From Chryseobacterium luquanense (GTDB lineage Bacteria; Bacteroidota; Bacteroidia; Flavobacteriales; Weeksellaceae), in contig NZ_JAOVZV010000019.1 of the NCBI RefSeq assembly GCF_026460945.1, positions 1 to 64,000 of the forward strand: DNA of 64,000 nucleotides. The letters run 5' to 3'. Of this stretch, positions 46,515 through 54,444 are shown piece after piece (position 1 is the first letter of the stretch; each line of letters begins with the position of its first letter). Position numbers and translations under genes: made by a program. The notes below the pieces were generated by a model. It had not been told where the DNA came from. It saw only the letters and a list, made by a program, of their open reading frames with translations, and did not search any database.

Positions 46515-46647
46515 GTCAGTTCGAGTGTTTTTCTGCAACGAAGTGGAAGAAAAATGTATCGAGAACTTAGTGAACCGAAGCACAAAATTATTCTTCAATA
46601 CAAAAACTTCTCGATACACTCCGCTTTGCTGCGTTACTCGAAGTGAC
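46515..46647. repeat. Palindromic repeat family A, copy 5
   Basis: A 133-base copy starting 185 bases after copy 4, with intact inner arms. It ends 66 bases before the GIY-YIG start codon. After it, a fragment of the spacer (AAGTGATGTCCGTTAAATCA) leads up to the gene. Confidence 0.85.
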
Positions 46648-46713
46648 GTCCGTTTAATCAAAGTACTAATTAAGTGATGTCCGTTAAATCAAAAATTCTT
46701 AATACAAATAATC

Positions 46714-47004
46714 ATGCAAACCTCATTCGTTTATATATTACTTTGTTCTGATAATACTTACTACACGGGAGTAACCGAAAATGTTTATAAACGGTTCGAC
46801 GAACATCAGGATGGAAAACATTTTGGTTCTTACACATTCTCAAGGCGTCCGTTGCAGTTAGTCTATTTTTGTCAGTTTATGGATATCGAACAAGCAATTG
46901 TTTTTGAGAAAAAGATTAAAAAATGGTCTCAAGCAAAGAAATTAGCATTAATCGAAGGACGTTATGAGGATTTGCCTAATCTTGCGAGGAAGAAGTTTAA
47001 ATAA
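46714..47004 (+). CDS. GIY-YIG nuclease, UvrC-N-like small family
   Basis: A 96-residue single-domain GIY-YIG endonuclease. Motifs: the first strand VYILLC with Tyr7, the second YYTGVT with Tyr17 and Gly19, the helix Arg27 in YKRFDEH with His31, and the metal-binding Glu65 in VFEKKIKKW. All catalytic positions of the family are present. There is no extra DNA-binding domain. It is flanked on both sides by copies of palindromic repeat family A (five on the left, two on the right), which invites the idea that it acts on these repeats. Single-domain GIY-YIG genes are common and multi-copy in flavobacteria. Confidence 0.9.
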   Translation: MQTSFVYILLCSDNTYYTGVTENVYKRFDEHQDGKHFGSYTFSRRPLQLVYFCQFMDIEQAIVFEKKIKKWSQAKKLALIEGRYEDLPNLARKKFK

Positions 47005-47056
47005 AAAGAATAATATGGATTTCGTGTTTCTTTCGTCGTCTGTCAGTTTGATTTCC

Positions 47057-47186
47057 GTCAGTTCGAGTGTTTTTCGCAGCGCAGCGGAGAAAAATGTATC
47101 GAGAACTCGTGAACCGAAGCACAAATTTTGTCATTATATCATAAACTTCTCGATACACTCCGCTTCGCTGCGTTACTCGAAGTGAC
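47057..47186. repeat. Palindromic repeat family A, copy 6
   Basis: A 130-base copy on the right side of the GIY-YIG gene, starting 52 bases after its stop. Outer and inner arms are intact, and it shares the GCAGCGCAGCG inner arm type of copy 1. Confidence 0.85.
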
Positions 47187-47214
47187 GGTAGATTTAAATT
47201 AATAAATTCGCCAC

Positions 47215-47344
47215 GTCAGTTCGAGTGTTTTTCTGCAACGAAGTGAAAGAAAAATGTATCGAGAACCCGTGAACCGAAGCTCAAAATCTGTCATCCTGTC
47301 ACGAACTTCTCGATACGATTTTTTCAAAATCTATTCGAACTGAC
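47215..47344. repeat. Palindromic repeat family A, copy 7 (altered right arm)
   Basis: The left arm is standard, but the right arm reads TTCTCGATACGATTTTTTCA, then TATTCGAACTGAC. The inner part has been replaced so that only the outermost GTCAGTTCGA/TCGAACTGAC and TCGAGAA/TTCTCGA pairs remain. Confidence 0.75.
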
Positions 47345-47441
47345 GACTGGTAAACAGTATGTCAAAATGATTCCATCATTTGAAGTGACGTTCGTTGAAT
47401 CAGGATTTCATCATAACGACTATAGTGATAAACGAATTATA

Positions 47442-47481
47442 AACAACAAATCCCTCTCAAAACAGAAAGGGATTTGTTGTT
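47442..47481 (-). terminator. Terminator after alaS
   Basis: AACAACAAATCCCT and AGGGATTTGTTGTT are perfect 14-base arms around a 12-base loop. Confidence 0.85.
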
Positions 47482-47512
47482 GTACCTTAAATAACAAGGA
47501 AATTTATATAAA

Positions 47513-50116
47513 TTAAATATTCAAAGCTTTCTGATATGCATTTTCCAAACCATCAAGGTTTTTACCACCTGCTGTTGCGAAGCCCGGGTTTCCGCCGCCG
47601 CCGCCTTGGATTTCTTTTGCCAAATCTTTTACGATGGTTCCTGCCTGATAGCTTGAAGCCAAATCGTCTGAAATTCCAACGGTAATCATCGGTTTTCCAT
47701 CGGCATCTGAAAGGATAATCGTTACAGAAGTCGGGATTTCTTTTTTCAACTGGAATACGATATCTTTTACAGAACCTGCATCAAGCGAAGTTTTCTTTAC
47801 CAAAAGCTGCTTGTCGCCTTTGTGTTCATATGCGTTTTTCCAGTCGCCGATTTCGCCTTTTGCTTTTTCTTTTTTGAAAGCTTCAACTTCAGATTTTAAA
47901 GAAGTGTTTTCTTCAATTAATTTCTCAATCGATTTTACGACATCTTTAGATTTCAGCAATTGGGAAAGTTCAGCAACTTGTTTTTCTAAATTCTTAAAAT
48001 ATTCAGCCGATTTATCGCCTGAAATTGCTTCGATTCTTCTTATTCCTGCAGCTGCAGAACTTTCAGAAACAATTTTAAAATGACCGATTTCGCTGGTATT
48101 TTTTACGTGAGTTCCACCACAAAGTTCTTTTGAACTTCCAAATTGGATCATTCTCACGCTGTCCCCATATTTTTCCCCAAATAATGCCATTGCACCTTTG
48201 TCAATCGCTTCCTGAATCGGGATATTTCTGAATTCCTGTAAAACAATACTTTCTTTAATTTTAGCATTTACTTTTTCTTCAACCAAAGCTAATTCTTCTT
48301 CCGTCATTTTATTGAAATGGGAGAAGTCAAAACGCAGATAATCAGGACCTACGAATGAACCTTTCTGCTCAACATGTGTTCCCAAAACTTCTCTTAAAGC
48401 TTCATGCAATAAGTGGGTAACAGAGTGATTGGCCTGAGAATTTTTTCTGTCTACAGCATTAACTTTAGCATAGAAAACTGCACCTGCATCTTTCGGAAGT
48501 CCGTTGATTAACGAAATGATCAATCCGTTTTCTTTTTTAGTTTCTAAAACTTCAAAGCTTTCGGTAGCATTTTCAAGAAGACCTTTATCACCGATTTGTC
48601 CACCACCTTCCGGATAGAAAGGAGATTCGCTCAATACAACCTGATAAAATTCTCCGTCTTTATTTTCTACTTTTCTGTATCTTGTAATATAAGTCTCAGA
48701 CTCGATTTTATCGTAACCAACAAAGTTTTCAGGTTTTTCTTCCAACGTTACCCAATCATATACTTTAGAAGCTGAGTCTTTTTTAGAACGCTGTTTTTGT
48801 TCATTTAAAGCTTGTTCGAAACCTTTTTCATCGATGGTTAAACCTTTTTCTTCCGCAATAATTCTTGTTAAATCATCCGGGAAGCCATAAGTATCATATA
48901 ATTCGAAAACTTCTTCTGTTGGCAATACTTTTTTACCTTCAGAAATCGTTTGCTGAATTAATTTATCAACTCTGATTAATCCTGTTTCAATCGTTCTTAA
49001 GAAAGATTCTTCCTCACTTTTGATTACTTCTGTAACCAAAGTTCCTTGTTTTTCAAGTTCTGGGAAGAATTTACCCATTTGTTCCTGTAAAACAGCAACC
49101 AATTGATAAAGGAAAGGTTCTTTTCTGTCTAAGAATCTATAAGCATAAGAAATACTTCTTCTCAAAATTCTTCTGATCACATAACCTGCTCCTCCGTTTG
49201 AAGGCAACTGTCCGTCTGCAATCGCAAAAGAAACCGCTCTGATGTGGTCAACAACTACACGAATCGCAATATCTTTTTCATCAGTTAGAATTCCGTTATA
49301 TTTTTTACCTGAAAGTTCTTCAACCTTAGCAATTAAAGGGGTGAAAACATCAGTGTCGTAATTAGATTCTTTCTGTTGCAAAGCCATACAAAGACGCTCG
49401 AATCCCATTCCGGTATCGATGTGTTTTGCAGGGAGATTTTCCAGCGAGCCGTCTGCTTTTCTGTTGAACTGCATAAATACAAGATTCCAGATTTCTACTA
49501 CTTGTGGATGGTCATTATTGACCAATTCTAATCCTGAAACTTTAGCTTTTTCTTCGGCACTTCTCAAATCAACGTGGATTTCAGAACAAGGTCCGCAAGG
49601 TCCGCTTGCACCCATTTCCCAGAAATTGTCTTTTTTGTTTCCGTTGATAATTCGGTCTTCAGAAATGAACTTTTTCCACAGATCGTAAGCTTCAGTATCT
49701 CTGTCAAGATTTTCTTTTTCGTCACCTTCAAAAATGGTTACGTAAAGATTTTCCTTTGGAATTCCGTAAACTTCCGTCAGCAATTCCCAAGCCCACGAAA
49801 TCGCTTCTTTTTTGAAATAATCACCAAAAGACCAGTTCCCCAACATCTCAAACATTGTGTGATGATAGGTATCACGACCCACATCATCCAAATCATTATG
49901 CTTCCCAGAAACTCTTAAACATTTCTGAGTATCGGCAATTCTTGAGGCTTTAGGCTCTTTGTACCCTAAAAAATAATCTTTGAACTGCGTCATTCCAGAG
50001 TTGGAAAACATTAAGGTAGGATCGTCTTTCAGCACAATCGGCGCCGATGGAACGATGAGGTGTTGTTTAGATTGAAAAAAGTCTAAAAACTGTTGTCTTA
50101 TTTCCTGTGAAGTCAT
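47513..50116 (-). CDS. alaS: Alanyl-tRNA synthetase
   Basis: An 867-residue class II synthetase. The catalytic core (motif 1 around [19 protein letters not shown], motif 2 [18 protein letters not shown], motif 3 GMGFERL) is followed by the editing domain with zinc ligands HSVTHLLH and CGGTHVKN, a coiled-coil (residues 720-770), and the C-Ala end [16 protein letters not shown]. Length is normal for bacteria. The upstream region contains dispersed repeats but no recognisable leader. Confidence 0.97.
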   Translation of the reverse strand: MTSQEIRQQFLDFFQSKQHLIVPSAPIVLKDDPTLMFSNSGMTQFKDYFLGYKEPKASRIADTQKCLRVSGKHNDLDDVGRDTYHHTMFEMLGNWSFGDYFKKEAISWAWELLTEVYGIPKENLYVTIFEGDEKENLDRDTEAYDLWKKFISEDRIINGNKKDNFWEMGASGPCGPCSEIHVDLRSAEEKAKVSGLELVNNDHPQVVEIWNLVFMQFNRKADGSLENLPAKHIDTGMGFERLCMALQQKESNYDTDVFTPLIAKVEELSGKKYNGILTDEKDIAIRVVVDHIRAVSFAIADGQLPSNGGAGYVIRRILRRSISYAYRFLDRKEPFLYQLVAVLQEQMGKFFPELEKQGTLVTEVIKSEEESFLRTIETGLIRVDKLIQQTISEGKKVLPTEEVFELYDTYGFPDDLTRIIAEEKGLTIDEKGFEQALNEQKQRSKKDSASKVYDWVTLEEKPENFVGYDKIESETYITRYRKVENKDGEFYQVVLSESPFYPEGGGQIGDKGLLENATESFEVLETKKENGLIISLINGLPKDAGAVFYAKVNAVDRKNSQANHSVTHLLHEALREVLGTHVEQKGSFVGPDYLRFDFSHFNKMTEEELALVEEKVNAKIKESIVLQEFRNIPIQEAIDKGAMALFGEKYGDSVRMIQFGSSKELCGGTHVKNTSEIGHFKIVSESSAAAGIRRIEAISGDKSAEYFKNLEKQVAELSQLLKSKDVVKSIEKLIEENTSLKSEVEAFKKEKAKGEIGDWKNAYEHKGDKQLLVKKTSLDAGSVKDIVFQLKKEIPTSVTIILSDADGKPMITVGISDDLASSYQAGTIVKDLAKEIQGGGGGNPGFATAGGKNLDGLENAYQKALNI

Positions 50117-50282
50117 ATTTGTTGCTTTTAGCTGATTGCTTTTGGCTTTCAGCTTTTTTTGATTCGCAAATTTAATGTTTTTGTCTGATTTTATATCAAA
50201 TATTTGATATATTGAAAATAGTAATATTACTATTTAATTTTTCATATTTCTCAGTAGCTATTTCCCGCTTTCCGCACTCGCT

Positions 50283-50335
50283 ATTTTGTTGATTCTGCGG
50301 TCTCGCCTTTGGCGAGACCGCAGAATCAACAAAAT
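50283..50335. repeat. Perfect 25-bp palindrome with 3-base loop in a dispersed element
   Basis: ATTTTGTTGATTCTGCGGTC, continuing TCGCC, then TTT, then the exact complement, gives a 25-base-pair hairpin. It is embedded in flanks GCTATTTCCCGCTTTCCGCA (left) and CTCAAACAATTGCTACAATC (right), which I recognise as flanks of a dispersed intergenic element in Chryseobacterium-type genomes. It lies in a 627-base gap between divergent alaS and msrAB. Confidence 0.85.
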
Positions 50336-50461
50336 GAGCTCAAACAATTGCTACAATCGGGGCTAGGATTTCTGATGCCTTACAAATTTTGCCATTTCGA
50401 CGAAGGAGAAATCTGAAAAACGAATTGATATTATAATAGGAACATACTTCAAATCCTAAAA

Positions 50462-50520
50462 ACCACCTTTCAAAAATTCTTCCGAATTTTCGAAACCCCT
50501 TTAATGGAGTGAGATTTTGT
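50462..50520. repeat. Dispersed repeat B, copy 2
   Basis: TTCAAAAATTCTTCCGAATT, then TTTAATGGAGTGAG, matches the copy at 34838-34893. The remainder of the 50117-50743 gap is A+T-rich with no ORF of note; bases 50385-50410 (CCATTTCGACGAAGGAGAAA) look like a fragment of another common intergenic repeat. Confidence 0.6.
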
Positions 50521-50743
50521 TTCGAAATGTTAGAGGTTTCTAAAAGCTATAACGTTTATTAAGATAAGAAATCTGTTTTAACAAAATCAAATCCATTCCA
50601 TCTAAGTTTTCGTATATAAAAGTGTAAGAAACTCAACGAAAAAATACGATCAATCCGATAGAAATTATCAGTGATTTAAGATAGTTATTAGTCTGAAATT
50701 TGCAATATGATGTTGCAGATTTTAATAAAGAAGAAAAATTAAA

Positions 50744-51862
50744 ATGAACAAAAAGTCAAAAATGAAAAACATATTTATATTTCTCGGAATGATTCTGGGA
50801 ATAGCAGTATTTGCAACAAGCTGTGGAGATTCAAAAAAAGTAAATCTCACAGGAAATGAAAAAGAAAATGAGAAAATTATGGAAGCAGGAAATGTAAAGG
50901 AAATTTATTTTGCGGGAGGATGTTTTTGGGGAACCGAACATTTGTTTCAGCAGGTTCGCGGAGTAGTTGGAACTGAAGTGGGGTATGCTAACGGAAATAT
51001 TAAAAATCCAACGTACGAACAGGTAATCAGTCATACCACTGGATTTACGGAAGCGGTAAAAGTAAAATATGATGCAGATCAGGTAGATTTGAAACTGCTG
51101 ATTAATTTATTTTTTAAATCAATTGATCCTACAACGTTAAACAGACAAGGAAATGATGTAGGAGATAACTACAGAAGCGGAATTTATTTTACAGATAACA
51201 ATACAGAAGTAGTTGTTAAAAGTGAAGTTGAAAAATTAGCTAAAAACTATTCAAAACCGGTCGTAGTAGAAACCATCACCTTGAAAAACTTCTATAAAGC
51301 TGAAGACTATCATCAGGATTATTTGGATAAAAATCCAGGTGGCTATTGTCATATCGAACCGGGACTTTTTGAAGTTGCCAGAAAAGCGAATCCGCTTCCG
51401 AAAAAAAGTGAAGTAAAATATCAGAAGCAGGATAAAAAAGTTTTAAAACAAAAACTAACTGCTGAACAATATAAGGTTACTCAGGAAAATGATACGGAAA
51501 GACCTTTCCAAAATGAATATTGGGATGAAACAAGAGAAGGAATTTATGTAGATATTACAACTGGAGAACCATTGTTTATTTCTACTGATAAATTTGAGTC
51601 AGGTTGTGGGTGGCCAAGTTTTTCAAAACCAATTACTCAAAAACTGATTTCAGAAAAAGTTGATAATTCAGTGGGAATGACAAGAACTGAAGTGAGAAGT
51701 AAAACAGGAGACGCACATTTAGGACACGTTTTTGATGACGGTCCGAAAGACAAGGGAGGACTGAGATATTGTATTAATTCTGCTTCGTTAAAGTTTATTC
51801 CGAAAGCTGAAATGGAGAAAAAAGGTTACGGAGATTATATTTCCCTTCTCAATAAAAAGTAA
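50744..51862 (+). CDS. msrAB: Fused peptide methionine sulfoxide reductase MsrA-MsrB lipoprotein
   Basis: A 372-residue envelope enzyme repairing oxidised methionine in proteins. A signal peptide with lipobox ([12 protein letters not shown], Cys27) is followed by MsrA (residues 50-205, active Cys60 in [23 protein letters not shown] near the end) and MsrB (residues 220-365, [10 protein letters not shown] and catalytic Cys in [11 protein letters not shown]). The MsrB part lacks the two CxxC zinc motifs found in many MsrB proteins, as in the PilB type. An alternative start at 50762 is possible. The usual reductants (thioredoxin, or a membrane thiol relay) are not adjacent. Confidence 0.93.
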   Translation: MNKKSKMKNIFIFLGMILGIAVFATSCGDSKKVNLTGNEKENEKIMEAGNVKEIYFAGGCFWGTEHLFQQVRGVVGTEVGYANGNIKNPTYEQVISHTTGFTEAVKVKYDADQVDLKLLINLFFKSIDPTTLNRQGNDVGDNYRSGIYFTDNNTEVVVKSEVEKLAKNYSKPVVVETITLKNFYKAEDYHQDYLDKNPGGYCHIEPGLFEVARKANPLPKKSEVKYQKQDKKVLKQKLTAEQYKVTQENDTERPFQNEYWDETREGIYVDITTGEPLFISTDKFESGCGWPSFSKPITQKLISEKVDNSVGMTRTEVRSKTGDAHLGHVFDDGPKDKGGLRYCINSASLKFIPKAEMEKKGYGDYISLLNKK

Positions 51863-51865
51863 ATG

Positions 51866-51894
51866 AAAAAACTGTCGAAAGGCAGTCTTTTTTT
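51866..51894 (+). terminator. Terminator after msrAB
   Basis: ACTGTC pairs with GGCAGT (one G-U pair) across a GAAA tetraloop, followed by T7. Confidence 0.75.
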
Positions 51895-51896
51895 GT

Positions 51897-52574
51897 TTAG
51901 TTGAGTTGAAATCTTTCTTTAATACTCAACATCGAAATATTTAGAAATAATAAAAATCCGAAAATTATGGGGAAGCTTCCTTTTGGAAGTTGAGCTACTT
52001 TTTCTGAAGAAGTATCTGCAATTTTTGTGTCTGCAAAATCACTAAGGTAATTCCAAATATTTTTTTGAGGAAAGTCAACGATTTCAACAAAAGGGACGCA
52101 CATCAGCACATTGTCAGTATTTTCGACTGGCTGTGGTAAATTATAATTGGTGCTTGCTACCAAGTTTCCGCTTTCCAAATCTATTCCATAATATTCATGC
52201 TTTGAAATATGAAAATCATTTAATAATGATACAAAATCACCGTAAGTATTGTTTTTATCCAAAACAAATTCAATTCCTTTGTTTTCTGAATTTTGATTGT
52301 TAAGTTTTCTGATTTCTGAAACATATAAATTAGAATTTTTTTTTGCTTCATTACCACTAACAGGTACTTTAGAATAATGGTCACGTTTTAAAGGCAGGAA
52401 ATTTCCGATATTATTTTCTTCCTGATTGATGCTTATATTTTTATCTTTTGAGGGAAGTTTTATATCGATAACATTGGTTACAGTAAAGTCTATGTAAGGT
52501 GTCATATAATACCAAAGTAAAACAGGCATTAACAATGCGCTGATTAATCCCGGAACATAATAAATTTTTCTCAT
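51897..52574 (-). CDS. Hypothetical protein with two terminal membrane helices
   Basis: A 225-residue protein with one helix near each end (IYYVPGLISALLMPVLLWYY; and FPIIFGFLLFLNISML). The segment between is soluble and probably faces the periplasm. The start at 52574 (MRKIYYVPG) is chosen over a TTG five codons upstream. No family was recognised. Confidence 0.65.
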   Translation of the reverse strand: MRKIYYVPGLISALLMPVLLWYYMTPYIDFTVTNVIDIKLPSKDKNISINQEENNIGNFLPLKRDHYSKVPVSGNEAKKNSNLYVSEIRKLNNQNSENKGIEFVLDKNNTYGDFVSLLNDFHISKHEYYGIDLESGNLVASTNYNLPQPVENTDNVLMCVPFVEIVDFPQKNIWNYLSDFADTKIADTSSEKVAQLPKGSFPIIFGFLLFLNISMLSIKERFQLN

Positions 52575-52842
52575 GGTAATAATTTGCAAAAACCGAATGA
52601 AAATTTTAAGCCAAATCTAAATAACAAAACAAACTGTATTTCTCATTGAACAGATTATGATTCCAATGTCAGTTTCTCTTATTTTGTTTATCTCTAAATT
52701 AGTTTTAAAGCTTAACTACGATTGATTATTTAAGTATATTTGAAAGATATGATGTTTTTATTTAATAATAAATGCATTTTGAAATATTTTCTTAAATGTA
52801 AAACTAAAATATCATATAAATTGAATTTAAAATTCTACTGCA

Positions 52843-53436
52843 ATGCCTGAAAAATCAAATTACAGCAGAAGACTTTTCCTGAAAACTTCTGCAATGGCAG
52901 CTTTATTGGCTGCGATACCTTCCTCAGTCAAAGCTTTTTACAATGATGTAAAAACGTTTATACTTCCCCGGAAAACCGTACTTTCCGTAAAAATCTCTGT
53001 TAATAAAAAATCATACGAGCTAAAAAGTGATTCACGTACAACACTTTTAGATGTTTTGAGAGAAGATTTAAATCTGACAGGAACAAAAAAAGGCTGTGAC
53101 CACGGTCAATGCGGAGCTTGTACAGTTAATATAGATGGAGAAAGGGCTTTAAGTTGTCTTACTTTGGCGGTTATGATTCCTGGAAAAGAAGTTACCACGA
53201 TTGAAGGTCTTGCCGATGGAGAAAAGCTTCATCCGATGCAGGAAGCTTTTATTGAATGTGACGGTTTTCAGTGTGGATATTGCACTCCGGGACAGATTAT
53301 GTCTGCAGTAGCTTGCGTGAAAGAGGGGCATACCAATTCTGTAGAAGAAATAAAAGAATTTATGAGCGGAAATCTCTGCCGTTGCGGAGCCTATAACGGA
53401 ATTGTTCAATCTATCCAAAAAGTTGCAGCACGATGA
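52843..53436 (+). CDS. Periplasmic molybdenum hydroxylase, 2Fe-2S subunit (PaoA-like)
   Basis: A 197-residue subunit of a xanthine-oxidase-family aldehyde dehydrogenase. A twin-arginine signal (SRRLFLKTS, Arg9-Arg10) sends the folded complex to the periplasm. Two [2Fe-2S] sites are visible: Cys85, Cys90, Cys93 and Cys105 (plant-type) and Cys144, Cys147, Cys179 and Cys181. It overlaps the FAD-subunit gene by 4 bases. The three genes match PaoA-PaoB-PaoC in order. Only this subunit has a Tat signal, as in that system, so the others hitch-hike. Confidence 0.92.
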   Translation: MPEKSNYSRRLFLKTSAMAALLAAIPSSVKAFYNDVKTFILPRKTVLSVKISVNKKSYELKSDSRTTLLDVLREDLNLTGTKKGCDHGQCGACTVNIDGERALSCLTLAVMIPGKEVTTIEGLADGEKLHPMQEAFIECDGFQCGYCTPGQIMSAVACVKEGHTNSVEEIKEFMSGNLCRCGAYNGIVQSIQKVAAR

Positions 53437-54410
53437 AACCTTATACTTTTGAAAAAGCAGCAAATATAAATACTGCATTACGTTTGAAAAACGAAAAAGC
53501 ACAGTTTATTGCAGGAGGAACGAACTTGGTTGATCTTCTGAAAAAAAATATTGCTCAACCGGATGCTTTAATAGACATTACTACAGCTGTTTCCAATGAA
53601 ATCAGCGTGTCAAAAAAGAACATCAGCATCGGCGGAATGGTTCGGAATACGGCATTAACAACAGATAAAAATATTCTTCAAAATACGCCACTGATTGCAA
53701 AAGCAGTTTTGGCAGGAGCTTCTCCGCAGATTAGAAATATGGCAAGTACGGCAGGAAATTTATTGCAACGTACAAGATGTATCTATTTTTATGATGTGAC
53801 AATGCCTTGTAATAAAAGAAATCCTGGAAGTGGATGCAGTGCATTGAAGAGTGAGAATAACATGAGTGCTTTGGTGGGGTATAATGAACAGTGCGTTGCG
53901 GTGCATCCTTCCGATTTATGTGTTGGACTTGCTGCTCTTGATGCTGAAGTTTTTGCAACTTCTGAAAACAAAAAGAAAATTAAAATTCTTTTTAAAGATT
54001 TTCATAAGCTGCCGGAAAATACACCTTCACTGGATAATACACTTCCTCAAAATGCATTAATTACGCATATTGAAATTCCGATAGAACCTTTCTCTAAAAA
54101 CTTTGCGTATGTGAAACTTCGTGAGCGTACATCGTATGCTTTTGCGCTGGTCTCGGTTGCTTCGGCTTTGCATTTGGAAGGTGATAAAATCATTGAAGCA
54201 AGATTAGCTTCAGGTGGAGTTGCCCACAAACCTTGGCGTTGGTATGAAGCGGAAAATTATTTAAAAGGAAAGAAACCTTCTGCAGAAATTTTCGCAAAAG
54301 CAGCTTCCATAGCGATAGAAAATATTAAACCACTTTCGAAAAACGGATATAAAATTCCGATGTTGAAAGGTGCAATTGAAACGGCTTTACAAAATAGCTT
54401 GAAATCTTAA
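53433..54410 (+). CDS. Molybdenum hydroxylase, FAD subunit with extra Fe-S site (PaoB-like)
   Basis: A 325-residue FAD-binding subunit of the xanthine dehydrogenase family. FAD motifs include AQFIAGGTNLVDLLKK and SPQIRNMASTAGNLLQRTRC. Between residues 115 and 155 lies the Cys-rich insert (RTRCIYFYD, MPCNKRNPGSGCSALK, NEQCVAVHPSDLC) found in PaoB-type and 4-hydroxybenzoyl-CoA reductase-type subunits and associated with a [4Fe-4S] cluster. Its ATG overlaps the PaoA stop (ATGA). It passes electrons between the Fe-S subunit and FAD. Confidence 0.9.
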   Translation: MKPYTFEKAANINTALRLKNEKAQFIAGGTNLVDLLKKNIAQPDALIDITTAVSNEISVSKKNISIGGMVRNTALTTDKNILQNTPLIAKAVLAGASPQIRNMASTAGNLLQRTRCIYFYDVTMPCNKRNPGSGCSALKSENNMSALVGYNEQCVAVHPSDLCVGLAALDAEVFATSENKKKIKILFKDFHKLPENTPSLDNTLPQNALITHIEIPIEPFSKNFAYVKLRERTSYAFALVSVASALHLEGDKIIEARLASGGVAHKPWRWYEAENYLKGKKPSAEIFAKAASIAIENIKPLSKNGYKIPMLKGAIETALQNSLKS

Positions 54411-54444
54411 ATAAGTAAAGAATATTTAATTTAAAATTAAAAGA

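Noticed and set aside
45778..46647. CRISPR array or insertion sequence
   Set aside because: The 52-base spacers are repeated, not unique, and no transposase or target duplication is visible.
45848..46661. Short reading frames of about 60-70 codons on the minus strand in the palindromic repeats
   Set aside because: They are translations of the same repeat in several copies, differ in ends, and lack start signals; treated as noncoding repeats.
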